From JALZKA01 sp963734015 (GTDB lineage Bacteria > Actinomycetota > Thermoleophilia > Solirubrobacterales > 70-9): DNA of 64,000 nucleotides. Positions 24,318 to 32,444 of this stretch are shown here, piece after piece. The DNA is taken from assembly GCA_963734015.1 (NCBI GenBank), contig CAVTFG010000007.1:1-64000 (forward strand). The letters run 5' to 3'. The stretch's first letter is position 1, and the number at the start of each line of letters is the position of its first letter. Both the position numbers and the translations under genes were made by a program. The notes beneath the pieces are model-generated. The model saw only the letters and a list, made by a program, of their open reading frames with translations, did not search any database and had not been told where the DNA came from.

Positions 24318-24391
24318 AGCGGCTGATCGGATTCGAACCGACGACCTTCTGCATGGCAAGCAGACGCTCTAGCCAACTGAGCTACAGCCGC
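24318..24391 (-). tRNA. tRNA-Gly (GCC)
   Basis: Minus-strand cloverleaf of 74 bases. The acceptor GCGGCTG (24385-24391) pairs with CAGCCGC (24319-24325), discriminator U. The anticodon arm TCTGC-TTGCCAT-GCAGA gives anticodon GCC, and the T-arm TCGGTTCGAATCCGA is intact. No CCA is encoded. Confidence 0.95.
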
Positions 24392-24409
24392 GCGAGGCGG
24401 TGAGTTTAG

Positions 24410-24877
24410 CTCGCGGCCTCGAGCGCCTGGGCACGAACGCGCCGAGCTCGTCGTCGAACCGATCGGCCGCCTCCCAGAACGGCATATGACCGACGCCGTC
24501 GTACCAGGACGCTCCGGCGGGCTCGCAGGCGCCCAGCACGTGCTCGGCCATCGACGGCAGGACGATCGCGTCGTCGCGGCCATGACTCACGAGCATCGGG
24601 ACTGACAGGCTCGAGACGGCGTCGTCGCCGTCGATCTCGCGAGCGATAAGTGCACCTCGGACTCTGCCGGGACGACCATGTTCCAGCAGAGCGCGATGAC
24701 CCACTCGTCCCGCTCCAGCGGTTGAGCCGTGCACGCGCGCAGGAAACGGCGGATCGCGGCGATGTTCGTGCCGAGATCGAGCCCGCACACCCGCACGAGC
24801 GGCGGCCCCCGTCCGTGCACCGCGTACGCGAGCCCGACGCCGTCGGGCGCGGTGCAGAAGCGAACCTCCTGGTTCAC
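24410..24877 (-). pseudogene. Alpha/beta hydrolase remnant
   Basis: From GTG 24877 the frame reads a normal hydrolase start (VRFCTAPDGVGLAYAVHGRG). It then jumps to a late region (AAIRRFLRACTAQPL, then ALCWNMVVPAE). A frame change near 24665 leads to the C-terminal domain with PMLVSHGRDDAIVLPSMAEH and the catalytic His in YDGVGHMPFWE. The nucleophile elbow and everything around it are missing, so at least one internal deletion and one frameshift have occurred. The remnant is certainly inactive as a hydrolase. Confidence 0.7.
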
Positions 24878-24906
24878 ATCAGGACCGTACCGCGTGACCG
24901 GCGCGG

Positions 24907-25311
24907 TCAGCCGGCAGCGTCGAGCGCCTGGTTGACCAGCTCGTCCGCGTGGGCGTTGTCGTCGCGCCGGACGTGGTCGAAGGTCCAATCCCCCACCCCG
25001 GCGAGCGCGGCGCGAGCCTCGGCGTGGAGGGGCTTGAGTCCGGCGTCCTTCACCTTGTATTCGCCGCGGACCTGTTTGACGACCAGCTCGGAATCGCCGT
25101 AGATCTCGAGCTCCGTGGCGCCGAGCTCGCGCGCCAGCTCGATCCCGCGCAGCAGCGCCCGGTACTCGGCGACGTTGTTGGTGGCGACACCGATCGTCTC
25201 TCCCGCGGAATGCACGACCTCGCCGGCGGCGTCGGCGATCACGATTCCGACCGCGGCGGGACCCGGATTGCCTCGGGCCCCGCCGTCCACGTGGACGACG
25301 AGCTTGCTCAA
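24907..25311 (-). CDS. RNase HI-like ribonuclease
   Basis: A 134-residue RNase H fold. It has VHVDGGARGNPGPAAVG (first Asp at about residue 8), NNVAEYRALLRGIELA with the catalytic Glu, IYGDSELVVKQVRGEYK with the third acid, and a terminal DDNAHADELVN with the fourth. It is of the short actinobacterial/archaeal type lacking the basic handle loop and would remove RNA from RNA-DNA hybrids. It overlaps the upstream EF-G-like gene by 4 bases and is the last gene of the long minus-strand block. Confidence 0.88.
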   Translation of the reverse strand: MSKLVVHVDGGARGNPGPAAVGIVIADAAGEVVHSAGETIGVATNNVAEYRALLRGIELARELGATELEIYGDSELVVKQVRGEYKVKDAGLKPLHAEARAALAGVGDWTFDHVRRDDNAHADELVNQALDAAG

Positions 25312-27392
25312 GACGCGACTTCGGCTTCCGCTTGGCTCGCGGAGATCACCTTTTGCGCGATGTGGCCGGGGACCTCCTCGTAGCGGACGAACTCGAGCTC
25401 GTACTCGCCGCGGCCGCCGGTGATGGCGCGCAGGTCGGGCGCGTAGTCCAGGACCTCAGCCATGGGCACCTCGGCCTTGATCTCGGTCATCGAGCCCTTC
25501 GGCTCCATCCCCAGCGGGCGCCCACGGCGCGAGTTGAGGTCGCCGATCACGTCGCCGACGGCATCCTCGGGCGCCGCGATCGTCACCAGGACGATCGGCT
25601 CGAGGAGGTACGGCTCAGCGTCGGCCGCCGCCTGCTGGAACGCCATCGAGCCCGCGATCTTGAACGCCATCTCCGACGAGTCGACCGTGTGGTACTGGCC
25701 GTCGTAGAGCCGGACCCGGACGTCCTTCACGGGATATCCCGCCAGGACGCCCTTGGCCATCTGCTCCTCGATCCCCTTCTCGACCGCCGGGATGAAGCCG
25801 CCGGGGATCACCCCACCCTTGATCGCGTTCACGAACTCGAAGCCGGCGCCCTCGGCGGGCTCGATCTCGATGCGGCAGTCGCCGAACTGACCGCGTCCCC
25901 CGGTCTGCTTCTTGTAGCGGCCGTGCGCCTTGGCCGGCTTGCGGATCGTTTCGAGATACGGGACCTGTGGGGGATGCAGCTCGATCTCGGCGCCGAAGCG
26001 CCGCTTGATCCGGTCGACGATCACCTCGACGTGGACCTGCGTGAGCCCGGCGATGATCTGCTCCCCGGTCTGCGGATCGCGATGCACGTCGAGCGTGGGG
26101 TCCTCCTCGGTGAGCCGGCGGATCGCCGTCGCCGCCTTCTCCTCGTCGCCCTTCGACTTCGGCTCGTACGCGAAGGCCATGACGGGCGACGGAAGGTCCA
26201 GCGGCGGAAAGTGAATCTCGGTTGGCTTCTCCGCCAGCACATCGCCCGCCCGGGTCTCCTTGAGCTTGGCGACGGCGCCGATGTCGCCCGGACCGAGCTC
26301 GTCCGCCACGTCCATCTCCTTGCCCCACGGCGACGAGAGCTGGCCGATCCGCTCCTTGGCGCCGTTCGTGGCGTTCAGGACGTGCGAGTCCGAACGCAGC
26401 ACGCCCGACTCGACGCGCAGGAGGTTGATCCGCCCCGTGTAGGGGTCGGCGGTGGTTTTGAACACATAGGCGAGCATCTGCCCGGACTCCTCCGGTTCGA
26501 TGTCTTCGTCAGCGTCCTCGGCGCCCAGGGCGTGAATCGCGCCGCGCATCGCCGGCGACGGCAGATCCTCGAGCAGGGCCTCGAGCAGGCGGTCCGAGCC
26601 CAGGTTCTTGGTCGCGATGCCGCAGGTCACGGGGAACAGGTGGCCCTCGGTGACGCCCTTCTTGAGTGCCGTGACGATCTCGTCGTGCGAGATCTCCTCG
26701 CCCTCCAGGTAGCGCTCCATGAGCTCGTCGGAGTTCTCCGCGACCTCGTCCATCAGCTTCTCGCGGTACTCCTGGGCCCGGTCGGCGAGATCGTCGGGGA
26801 TCTCCGCCTCGGCCGAGTTACCGCGGCCTTCGCCCTCGTAGACGAACGCCTTCATGTCGATCAGGTCGATCACGCCCCGGACGTCGTGCTCGGAGCCGAT
26901 CGGGATCTCGGTCGCGACGACGTGCGGGCCGAACGCCGCCTTCAGGGAGTCGAGCGTGCGGAAGAAGTCGGCCCGCTCGCGATCCAGCATGTTCACGAAG
27001 ATCAGACGCGAGAGCCCCTCGTCGGCCGCCCGCTTCCACAGGCGCTCCGTGTGCACCTCGACGCCGGTCACGGCGTTCACGACCACCACGACCGAGTCGA
27101 CGACGCGCATCGCGGCCAGGGCGTCGGCCACGAAGCTGGGCTCGCCGGGCGTGTCGATCAGGTTGATCTTGCGGTCGTGGAAGTCGATCGAGGCGACGGC
27201 CGCGTCGATCGACATCTGCCGCTCGTGCTCGTCGTCCTCGTAATCGCAGACCGTCGTGCCGTCCACGACCGAGCCCAGGCGATTGGTCTTCCCCGCCTCG
27301 AACAGGATCGCCTCGGCCAGGCTGGTCTTGCCGCTGCCGCGGTGACCGATCAGGGCAACGTTTCGGATGCGGTCGGGAGCCCGGTGGCCCAT
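25308..27392 (-). CDS. EF-G-like translational GTPase (FusA2 type)
   Basis: A 694-residue protein with all five EF-G domains: P-loop GHRGSGKT at 16-23, switch II DTPGE at 80-84, NMLD near 154 as the guanine-specific motif, and domain IV with GGRGQFGDCRIEIEP. The catalytic His of the DTPGH motif is Glu84, and the P-loop departs from canonical EF-G. It therefore belongs to the paralogous FusA2 group and not to the main elongation factor. The function of FusA2 is uncertain; a role in stress or recycling has been suggested for relatives. Intergenic space of 69 bases separates it from the sigma factor gene. Confidence 0.85.
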   Translation of the reverse strand: MGHRAPDRIRNVALIGHRGSGKTSLAEAILFEAGKTNRLGSVVDGTTVCDYEDDEHERQMSIDAAVASIDFHDRKINLIDTPGEPSFVADALAAMRVVDSVVVVVNAVTGVEVHTERLWKRAADEGLSRLIFVNMLDRERADFFRTLDSLKAAFGPHVVATEIPIGSEHDVRGVIDLIDMKAFVYEGEGRGNSAEAEIPDDLADRAQEYREKLMDEVAENSDELMERYLEGEEISHDEIVTALKKGVTEGHLFPVTCGIATKNLGSDRLLEALLEDLPSPAMRGAIHALGAEDADEDIEPEESGQMLAYVFKTTADPYTGRINLLRVESGVLRSDSHVLNATNGAKERIGQLSSPWGKEMDVADELGPGDIGAVAKLKETRAGDVLAEKPTEIHFPPLDLPSPVMAFAYEPKSKGDEEKAATAIRRLTEEDPTLDVHRDPQTGEQIIAGLTQVHVEVIVDRIKRRFGAEIELHPPQVPYLETIRKPAKAHGRYKKQTGGRGQFGDCRIEIEPAEGAGFEFVNAIKGGVIPGGFIPAVEKGIEEQMAKGVLAGYPVKDVRVRLYDGQYHTVDSSEMAFKIAGSMAFQQAAADAEPYLLEPIVLVTIAAPEDAVGDVIGDLNSRRGRPLGMEPKGSMTEIKAEVPMAEVLDYAPDLRAITGGRGEYELEFVRYEEVPGHIAQKVISASQAEAEVAS

Positions 27393-27461
27393 CGACCGGG
27401 AATCTATCTGAGGCGGAGTCCGTAGGACGGAGACGAAGTCCCGGCGTTGTTGAGCCGGCTT

Positions 27462-28250
27462 CTATAGGGGCGAGGCCTGAAAGCGCGAGCGCAGCGCCAG
27501 CACGGATTTCGTGTGGAGTTGGGAGACGCGCGACTCGGTCACGCCGAGGACCTCTCCGATCTCGCGAAGGGTCAGGTTCTCGTAGTAGTAGAGGGCGATC
27601 ACGAGGCGCTCGCGCTCGGGCAGCGATTCGATCGCGTCCGCGAGGCGGTCCTTGAGCTCCGCAGTGTGCGCCTCCGACTCGGGGTCGAGCGCGCTCGGGT
27701 CCTGGATCGTGTCCAACACCGAAATCTGGCCGCCGCTGCCGTCGGGATCCGCGAACGTCCACAGGTCGTCCAGGGCGAGCACCGACGAGTTCGCGATCTG
27801 GAGCAGGGCATCGCGGAACTCCTCAACCGATAACTCGAGCTTGTCTGCCATCTCCTCGTCCGTCGGCGCGCGGCCGTACTCGGCCTCGAGGGCCGCGTGG
27901 GCGCGTTCCACCTCGCGGGCGCGGGCACGGACGCTGCGCGGCACCCAGTCGAGCGAGCGCAGCTCGTCGATGATCGCGCCCTTGATCCGAGCCACCGCGA
28001 AGGTCTCGAACTTGATCTCACGCTCGAGATCGAAGCGCTCGATGGCGCCGATCAGACCCAGAAGGCCGTAGGAGACGAGATCGCCCTCGTCGACGTGCGA
28101 CGGCAGGCCGGACGCCATCCGCCCCGCGATGAACTTGACCAGGGGCGAATAGGCGATGACGAGCCTCTCCCGTGCTCGTTCATCCCCGTCATTTTTGTAG
28201 CTGCGCCAGAGCTCGCGCAGCTCGACTGCCTTGACGTTGATCTCCATCAT
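27462..28250 (-). CDS. RNA polymerase sigma factor, WhiG/FliA type
   Basis: A 262-residue group 3 sigma factor. Region 2 (YSPLVKFIAGRMASGLPSHV, then GLLGLIGAIERFD and ARIKGAIIDELR) covers 30-105, region 3 (ARAREVERAHAALEAEYGR) 108-165, and region 4 (LPERERLVIALYYYENLTL, then EIGEVLGVTESRVSQLHT) 205-255. It resembles WhiG/SigD, which directs sporulation or motility genes; the target here is unknown. Two adjacent ATGs (28250 and 28247) are both possible. It sits between xerD and the EF-G-like gene. Confidence 0.9.
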   Translation of the reverse strand: MMEINVKAVELRELWRSYKNDGDERARERLVIAYSPLVKFIAGRMASGLPSHVDEGDLVSYGLLGLIGAIERFDLEREIKFETFAVARIKGAIIDELRSLDWVPRSVRARAREVERAHAALEAEYGRAPTDEEMADKLELSVEEFRDALLQIANSSVLALDDLWTFADPDGSGGQISVLDTIQDPSALDPESEAHTAELKDRLADAIESLPERERLVIALYYYENLTLREIGEVLGVTESRVSQLHTKSVLALRSRFQASPL

Positions 28251-28292
28251 GCGTCCAAAGCTGAATCGGGAACGTTAGCCATCCAAGCCACC

Positions 28293-29228
28293 TCACGCGC
28301 GGGGATGCGCGCGCTGGTACTCCTCTCGCAGCCGCGAGGGCTCCACCCGTGTGTAGACCTGAGTCGTCGAGACGCTGGCGTGGCCGAGCAGCTCCTGGAT
28401 CGAGCGCAGGTCGGCGCCTCCCTCCAGGAGGTGCGTTGCGAACGAATGACGGAGCGCGTGGGGTGACACGCGCCCTGCCACCGCGAGCTCCGAAACCCAT
28501 TTCTGCAGCCGCCGGCGGACGTCGGAGGTCGAGAGGCGCCGCCCCGTCCGCGACAGGAAGAGCGCCGGCTGGTCGCGACGCTCGGCGAGCGCGTGGCGGC
28601 TGGACTCCAGGTATCGGCGAAGCGCCTTCTGCGCCGGCTCTCCGATGGGCGCCAGCCGTTCCTTCGACCCCTTCCCGAAGACGCGGATCTGCTCCCCCTC
28701 GAAGTCGATCGCGCTCACGTCCAGGTTCACGATCTCCTCGGCCCGCAAGCCGGACGAATAGGCCATTTCGAACATCGCCCGGTCCCGGATCTCGAGCGGG
28801 GTGTGCGCCGGGATCCGATCCAGGAGCTCCGCGACCTGGTCCCGACCGAGAGCCCGGGGCAGGCGCTGTTCGCGCTTCGGCGTCGGCAACAGCTCGGCCG
28901 GGTTCGACTCGATCGCCCCCGCTTTCAACAACCCGTCGAAGAAGCTCCGCACGGCGGCAAGCTTGCGGGCGATGCTCGATTTCGCCAGACCACGCCCCGA
29001 AAGCACGGCCGCGAACCCTCGCAGGTCGCGGTAGCGCAGATCGGCCGGCTCCAACCCCCGGGCCGTCGCCCACCCCGCGAGCTCCGCGAGATCCGCACCG
29101 TAGGCACGCTTGGTCGCGGGGGCAACACCGCGGCGATCCTGGTCGCGAGCGAAGGCAAGCAGGGCCGCCTCCCAGCGGGGGCTGATCTCCGTCCCCTCCG
29201 CGCCCTCGCTTGCGGTCGCCTGCGGCAT
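28293..29228 (-). CDS. xerD: Tyrosine recombinase XerD
   Basis: A 311-residue tyrosine recombinase. The N-terminal SAM-like core-binding domain (1-110) is followed by the catalytic domain. Visible catalytic residues are Arg in SSGLRAEEI, Lys in KGSKERLAPI, HALRHSFATHL (His and Arg), and LGHASVSTTQVYTRV (His and the nucleophile Tyr). Length and layout fit XerD, the partner of XerC in resolving chromosome dimers at dif with FtsK. A plasmid or phage integrase is less likely, given the housekeeping context. Confidence 0.85.
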   Translation of the reverse strand: MPQATASEGAEGTEISPRWEAALLAFARDQDRRGVAPATKRAYGADLAELAGWATARGLEPADLRYRDLRGFAAVLSGRGLAKSSIARKLAAVRSFFDGLLKAGAIESNPAELLPTPKREQRLPRALGRDQVAELLDRIPAHTPLEIRDRAMFEMAYSSGLRAEEIVNLDVSAIDFEGEQIRVFGKGSKERLAPIGEPAQKALRRYLESSRHALAERRDQPALFLSRTGRRLSTSDVRRRLQKWVSELAVAGRVSPHALRHSFATHLLEGGADLRSIQELLGHASVSTTQVYTRVEPSRLREEYQRAHPRA

Positions 29229-29310
29229 GCGTAGGAGCTTCCCCCTGGGAGCCCAGTCCCCTACCCGCGCAACCAAACTGCCGTTACGCCAGGCGACGCT
29301 TATCGCCCGG

Positions 29311-30358
29311 CTAACCGATGTAGATGGGGGTGCCGACGGGGACTTGGTCGTAGAGCTCGATCACGTCGGGCACGGCCATGCGGACGCAGCCGTGGGACGC
29401 TGCGCTCCCGAGCGAGGCCACGTCGTCGGTGCCGTGGATGCCGGCGCCGTCGAAGATGCCCATCCAGCGGGCCTTCAGCGGGTTCTCTGCGACGCCGCCC
29501 GGGACGACCGTGCCGGCAAGGTCGCCGGCCCAGTCGCTGTCCGGGACGCTCCATGCCGGGTCGACGGCCTTGTTTTGGATCGCGTACTCCCCGGCGGGCG
29601 TGTCGAAGCCGGCGGCGCCGATCGCCACGGTGTAGGTCTTGCTCAGCTCCAGGTTCTCCCAGAGCTTGAGCTCGAAGGTCGAGCGATTCACCGTCAGGTA
29701 GACCGGGTACTGCTCGGCGACCTCCTTGGTGGTGATCTCGGGCTGGACCGTGTCGACCATGGCCTTGACGCTGCGGTGGTCCGGGCTTTGGACCGCGCTG
29801 GTCAGCGCCTCGTGCAGTTCGTCCTCGCGGAGCGTCTGGCCCTCCTGGCCGGGGACGGGCTCGATCGAGTTCTCGGTGGGCTGCACCGACGCGTTGACCG
29901 GCTCGCGGTTGATCTCGCCGGCGATCTTGGTGACGATCGCCGCGACCTCGCCCTTGTCATAGAGCACCTCGGGCTCAATCGACTCGTCGACCTCCCCGCC
30001 GGTGGCGTAGCGCACGAGCCGGGTCGGCAGGCCGCCCTCCTGGCTCGCGTCGAGCGCGCGGTCGACCATCCCGTCGATATCCGCGCGCACTGCCAGCCTC
30101 TCAGCGCTCAGCTTGTACTTGACGCCGTCATAGGTGACCACGAGGTCGCGGTCGAGCGGGTCGATCAATTTCCTCGGTCACGAGCGCCTCGGCCTCATGC
30201 GCGGTCAGACCGCCGACGTCGACGCCGCCGATGTCAACTCCCTCGGCGATCTCGTCCGAGCGCGAGGAATCCCACGCGTAAGCGCCAACGGCGGCCCCCA
30301 GCAAGAGGACCACCGCCAAGGTGAGTGCGATGTAGAGCTTGCGTCCCACGAACTTCAA
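29311..30358 (-). CDS. L,D-transpeptidase with membrane anchor (frameshifted)
   Basis: The gene starts MKFVGRKLYIALTLAVVLLL (one membrane helix) and continues with a VGGLTAHEAEALVTEE repeat. The frame then changes at an A-run at 30167-30171; removing one A gives EELIDPLDR without a break. After a PG_binding_4-type domain comes the YkuD catalytic domain (TVNRSTFELKLW, then HGTDDVASLGSAASHGCVRM with the nucleophile Cys). It would form 3-3 crosslinks in peptidoglycan outside the membrane. Because the change is at a short homopolymer and the rest is intact, an indel error is likely. Confidence 0.75.
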
Positions 30359-30419
30359 AAAGTGTAGTCAGGGTTTCTCCGCATTCCCCCTCCCTCCTGC
30401 CTGCGGCGCAAGCACGGTT

Positions 30420-31502
30420 TCAGATGCCCAGTGGCTCGTGATCGGCCTCGACGCCCTCCGATCGGCGCTCACGGCGGACGTGCGGGCTCCAACGCAGGAA
30501 CTCCTCGACCTCGCGCTCGTAGGTGAACCCCTCGTCAACCCCCCGCATCACCGGGTCGACCCGCAGGTGATGGCCGAATTTGGCCACGGCTTCGCGCGAG
30601 GTGTGGCTGTAGCGGAATCCCGTTGCCTGGAACCGGCGGTTGTCCACGCCGCGCCCGAAGCGGAGCAGATTCAGCATTTCGCTCGGGATCCGGAAGCCGA
30701 GGCTGCGAAGCGGGCCGGCGAGGAGGCCCGCGCCCCAGGGCGGCAGGACCGGCGCCGGCCGCTTGCCCAGGAGCGAGATCGCCTCGCTCAGGGCCAAGAC
30801 CCCGTCCGCCGCGACGTTGTAGATGCCCGGGGTCTCGTGGAAGACGCAATGCTCGAGCGCGTAGACCACGTCGTCCTCGTGCACGAACTGAAGGCGCGGG
30901 TCGAAGCCCAGGACCATCGGCACGACGGGGAGGGCGAACATTCGCGTGAACGCCGTGTCGACATCCGGCCCCAGCACGTTCGCGCAACGCAGGACCGTCA
31001 CCTCCACGCCCGGGTGCTTCTCCGCGAATTCCGCGACGGCGCCCTCGGCCTCGCCGATGTCGCGTTCGAGCGGGGTTCGGGGCGTATGGGGGCGTCGCAT
31101 CGCCTCGAGAAAGAACGCCGGGTCGTCCTGCTCGGAGCCGTAGTAGTGGGTGGAGCTCTTGAAGATGAACTTCCGGACCGGCGAGTCGCTACCCGCGCAC
31201 GCCGTGACGATGTTCATGGTCCCGATCACGTTGTTGTCGTGCGCAGACCGCGGCCGGTCGGTGACCGAGTTGACGGTCAGTCTGCTGTCGACGACCGTGT
31301 CGATCTCCGCGGCGCGGACGATCCGCGAGAGCAGCGAGTGCTGGTTCGTGACCTTGACGAACTCCGTCCGCTCGAGCTCCCGCCTCGGCTCCACGGAGTC
31401 GATGCCGATGATCGCCTCGACCTCCTCGAAGCCCTCGAGCGCCTGCGCCAACCGGCCTCCCCAGTAGGTCGAGATTCCGGCGATCAGGATGCGCCGGCTC
31501 AT
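30420..31502 (-). CDS. NAD-dependent epimerase/dehydratase (SDR family)
   Basis: A 360-residue extended SDR protein. The N-terminal ILIAGISTYWGGRLA has a loosened glycine pattern in place of GxxGxxG, and the acid ending the second strand is in IGIDSVEP. A SSTHYYG segment supplies Ser, Tyr and Tyr where the catalytic triad is expected. The C-terminal half is less conserved. Its stop overlaps nothing downstream, while its start overlaps the stop of the PlsC-like gene by 4 bases. This suggests a role in lipid or polar head-group chemistry; the substrate is unknown. Confidence 0.75.
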   Translation of the reverse strand: MSRRILIAGISTYWGGRLAQALEGFEEVEAIIGIDSVEPRRELERTEFVKVTNQHSLLSRIVRAAEIDTVVDSRLTVNSVTDRPRSAHDNNVIGTMNIVTACAGSDSPVRKFIFKSSTHYYGSEQDDPAFFLEAMRRPHTPRTPLERDIGEAEGAVAEFAEKHPGVEVTVLRCANVLGPDVDTAFTRMFALPVVPMVLGFDPRLQFVHEDDVVYALEHCVFHETPGIYNVAADGVLALSEAISLLGKRPAPVLPPWGAGLLAGPLRSLGFRIPSEMLNLLRFGRGVDNRRFQATGFRYSHTSREAVAKFGHHLRVDPVMRGVDEGFTYEREVEEFLRWSPHVRRERRSEGVEADHEPLGI

Positions 31503-32425
31503 CCGAACCACACGCTCTTCCGCTTGCCCAGCATGTCGTGGAGGCTCTCCTGGATCCTCGCCCGGATCTCCTGCGCCACGGTTTGCACGAGCGCGCGGTC
31601 GTTCGCGGCCTCGCGGCCACCGAGCGCAACGGTGTCGATCGGCTCCAGGAAGCGGATCTTGAACTTGGCCGGCAGGTAGGCCAGCATCCCCAGCGGCCCC
31701 AGCCACGGGAAGGTCGGCGTGATCGGGAAGTAGATGAGCCCGGTGAGCCTGCGCAACGGCTCGACCTGGGCGAACACCGGCATCGCCTCCTCGGCGCCGA
31801 CCAGCGCCAGCGGGACGAGCTTCGCCTCGGCCCGCATCGCGGCCTCGACGAAGCCTCCCCGACCGAAGCGACGCAGGCGGTACCGGTCCTTGTAGAGCTT
31901 CTCCGTGCCCTTGCGGCCCTCCGGGAAGACCAGGACGAGCTGCTCCTCGTCGTAGAGCAGGCGATGGACGTTCGCCGGGTGCGCGGCCACGCCACCGATC
32001 TTCGGGATCAGCATCGAGAAGCCCGGATAGCCCTTGAAGAAGTGCTCGACGGTCAGGTACACGTCCCGGGGCCGCGGATGCTCCTCGTGGACGGCCTTCG
32101 CGATCATCGCCGCGTCCGGGGGCAGCGCGCCGGCGTGGTTGGAGACCAGCAGCGCTCCGCCATCGGCCGGCACGTTCTCGATCCCCTCGACCTCGACCCG
32201 GAACCAGTACCGGTAGAAGAACTCGTAGAGCGTCGCGTCCATGAATCCCTCGACCCGCTCGGAGCGGCCCCAGTCGTTCAGCGTGCGCTCGTGCTCGATC
32301 GGGGGAAGCAGCTCGCGCCCGGGCGGGCGGGCGGCGGGAAGCAGCGAGGCGGGCTCGGCGGTCTGCTCGTCGACCGGGGCCTCCGGGTCGGCGAGGGACG
32401 TGCGGTCGCGGGCCATCCGTGGCAT
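31499..32425 (-). CDS. Lysophospholipid acyltransferase (PlsC-like)
   Basis: A 308-residue acyltransferase. Motif I NHAGALPPD (about 96-104) has the His and Asp of the HX4D type, and motif III FPEGRKGTEK follows near 171. A proline-rich leader of 40 residues precedes the domain. These enzymes transfer acyl chains to lysophosphatidic acid or related lipids at the inner membrane. The 4-base overlap with the SDR gene suggests that the pair modifies the same lipid. Confidence 0.82.
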   Translation of the reverse strand: MPRMARDRTSLADPEAPVDEQTAEPASLLPAARPPGRELLPPIEHERTLNDWGRSERVEGFMDATLYEFFYRYWFRVEVEGIENVPADGGALLVSNHAGALPPDAAMIAKAVHEEHPRPRDVYLTVEHFFKGYPGFSMLIPKIGGVAAHPANVHRLLYDEEQLVLVFPEGRKGTEKLYKDRYRLRRFGRGGFVEAAMRAEAKLVPLALVGAEEAMPVFAQVEPLRRLTGLIYFPITPTFPWLGPLGMLAYLPAKFKIRFLEPIDTVALGGREAANDRALVQTVAQEIRARIQESLHDMLGKRKSVWFG

Positions 32426-32444
32426 TCTCGCAAGCCGCTGACGG

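Noticed and set aside
25332..27425. A 697-codon open frame on the plus strand
   Set aside because: It is antisense to the EF-G-like gene over its whole length; the minus strand has clear domains and the plus frame has none. Such long shadow frames are expected at this GC content.
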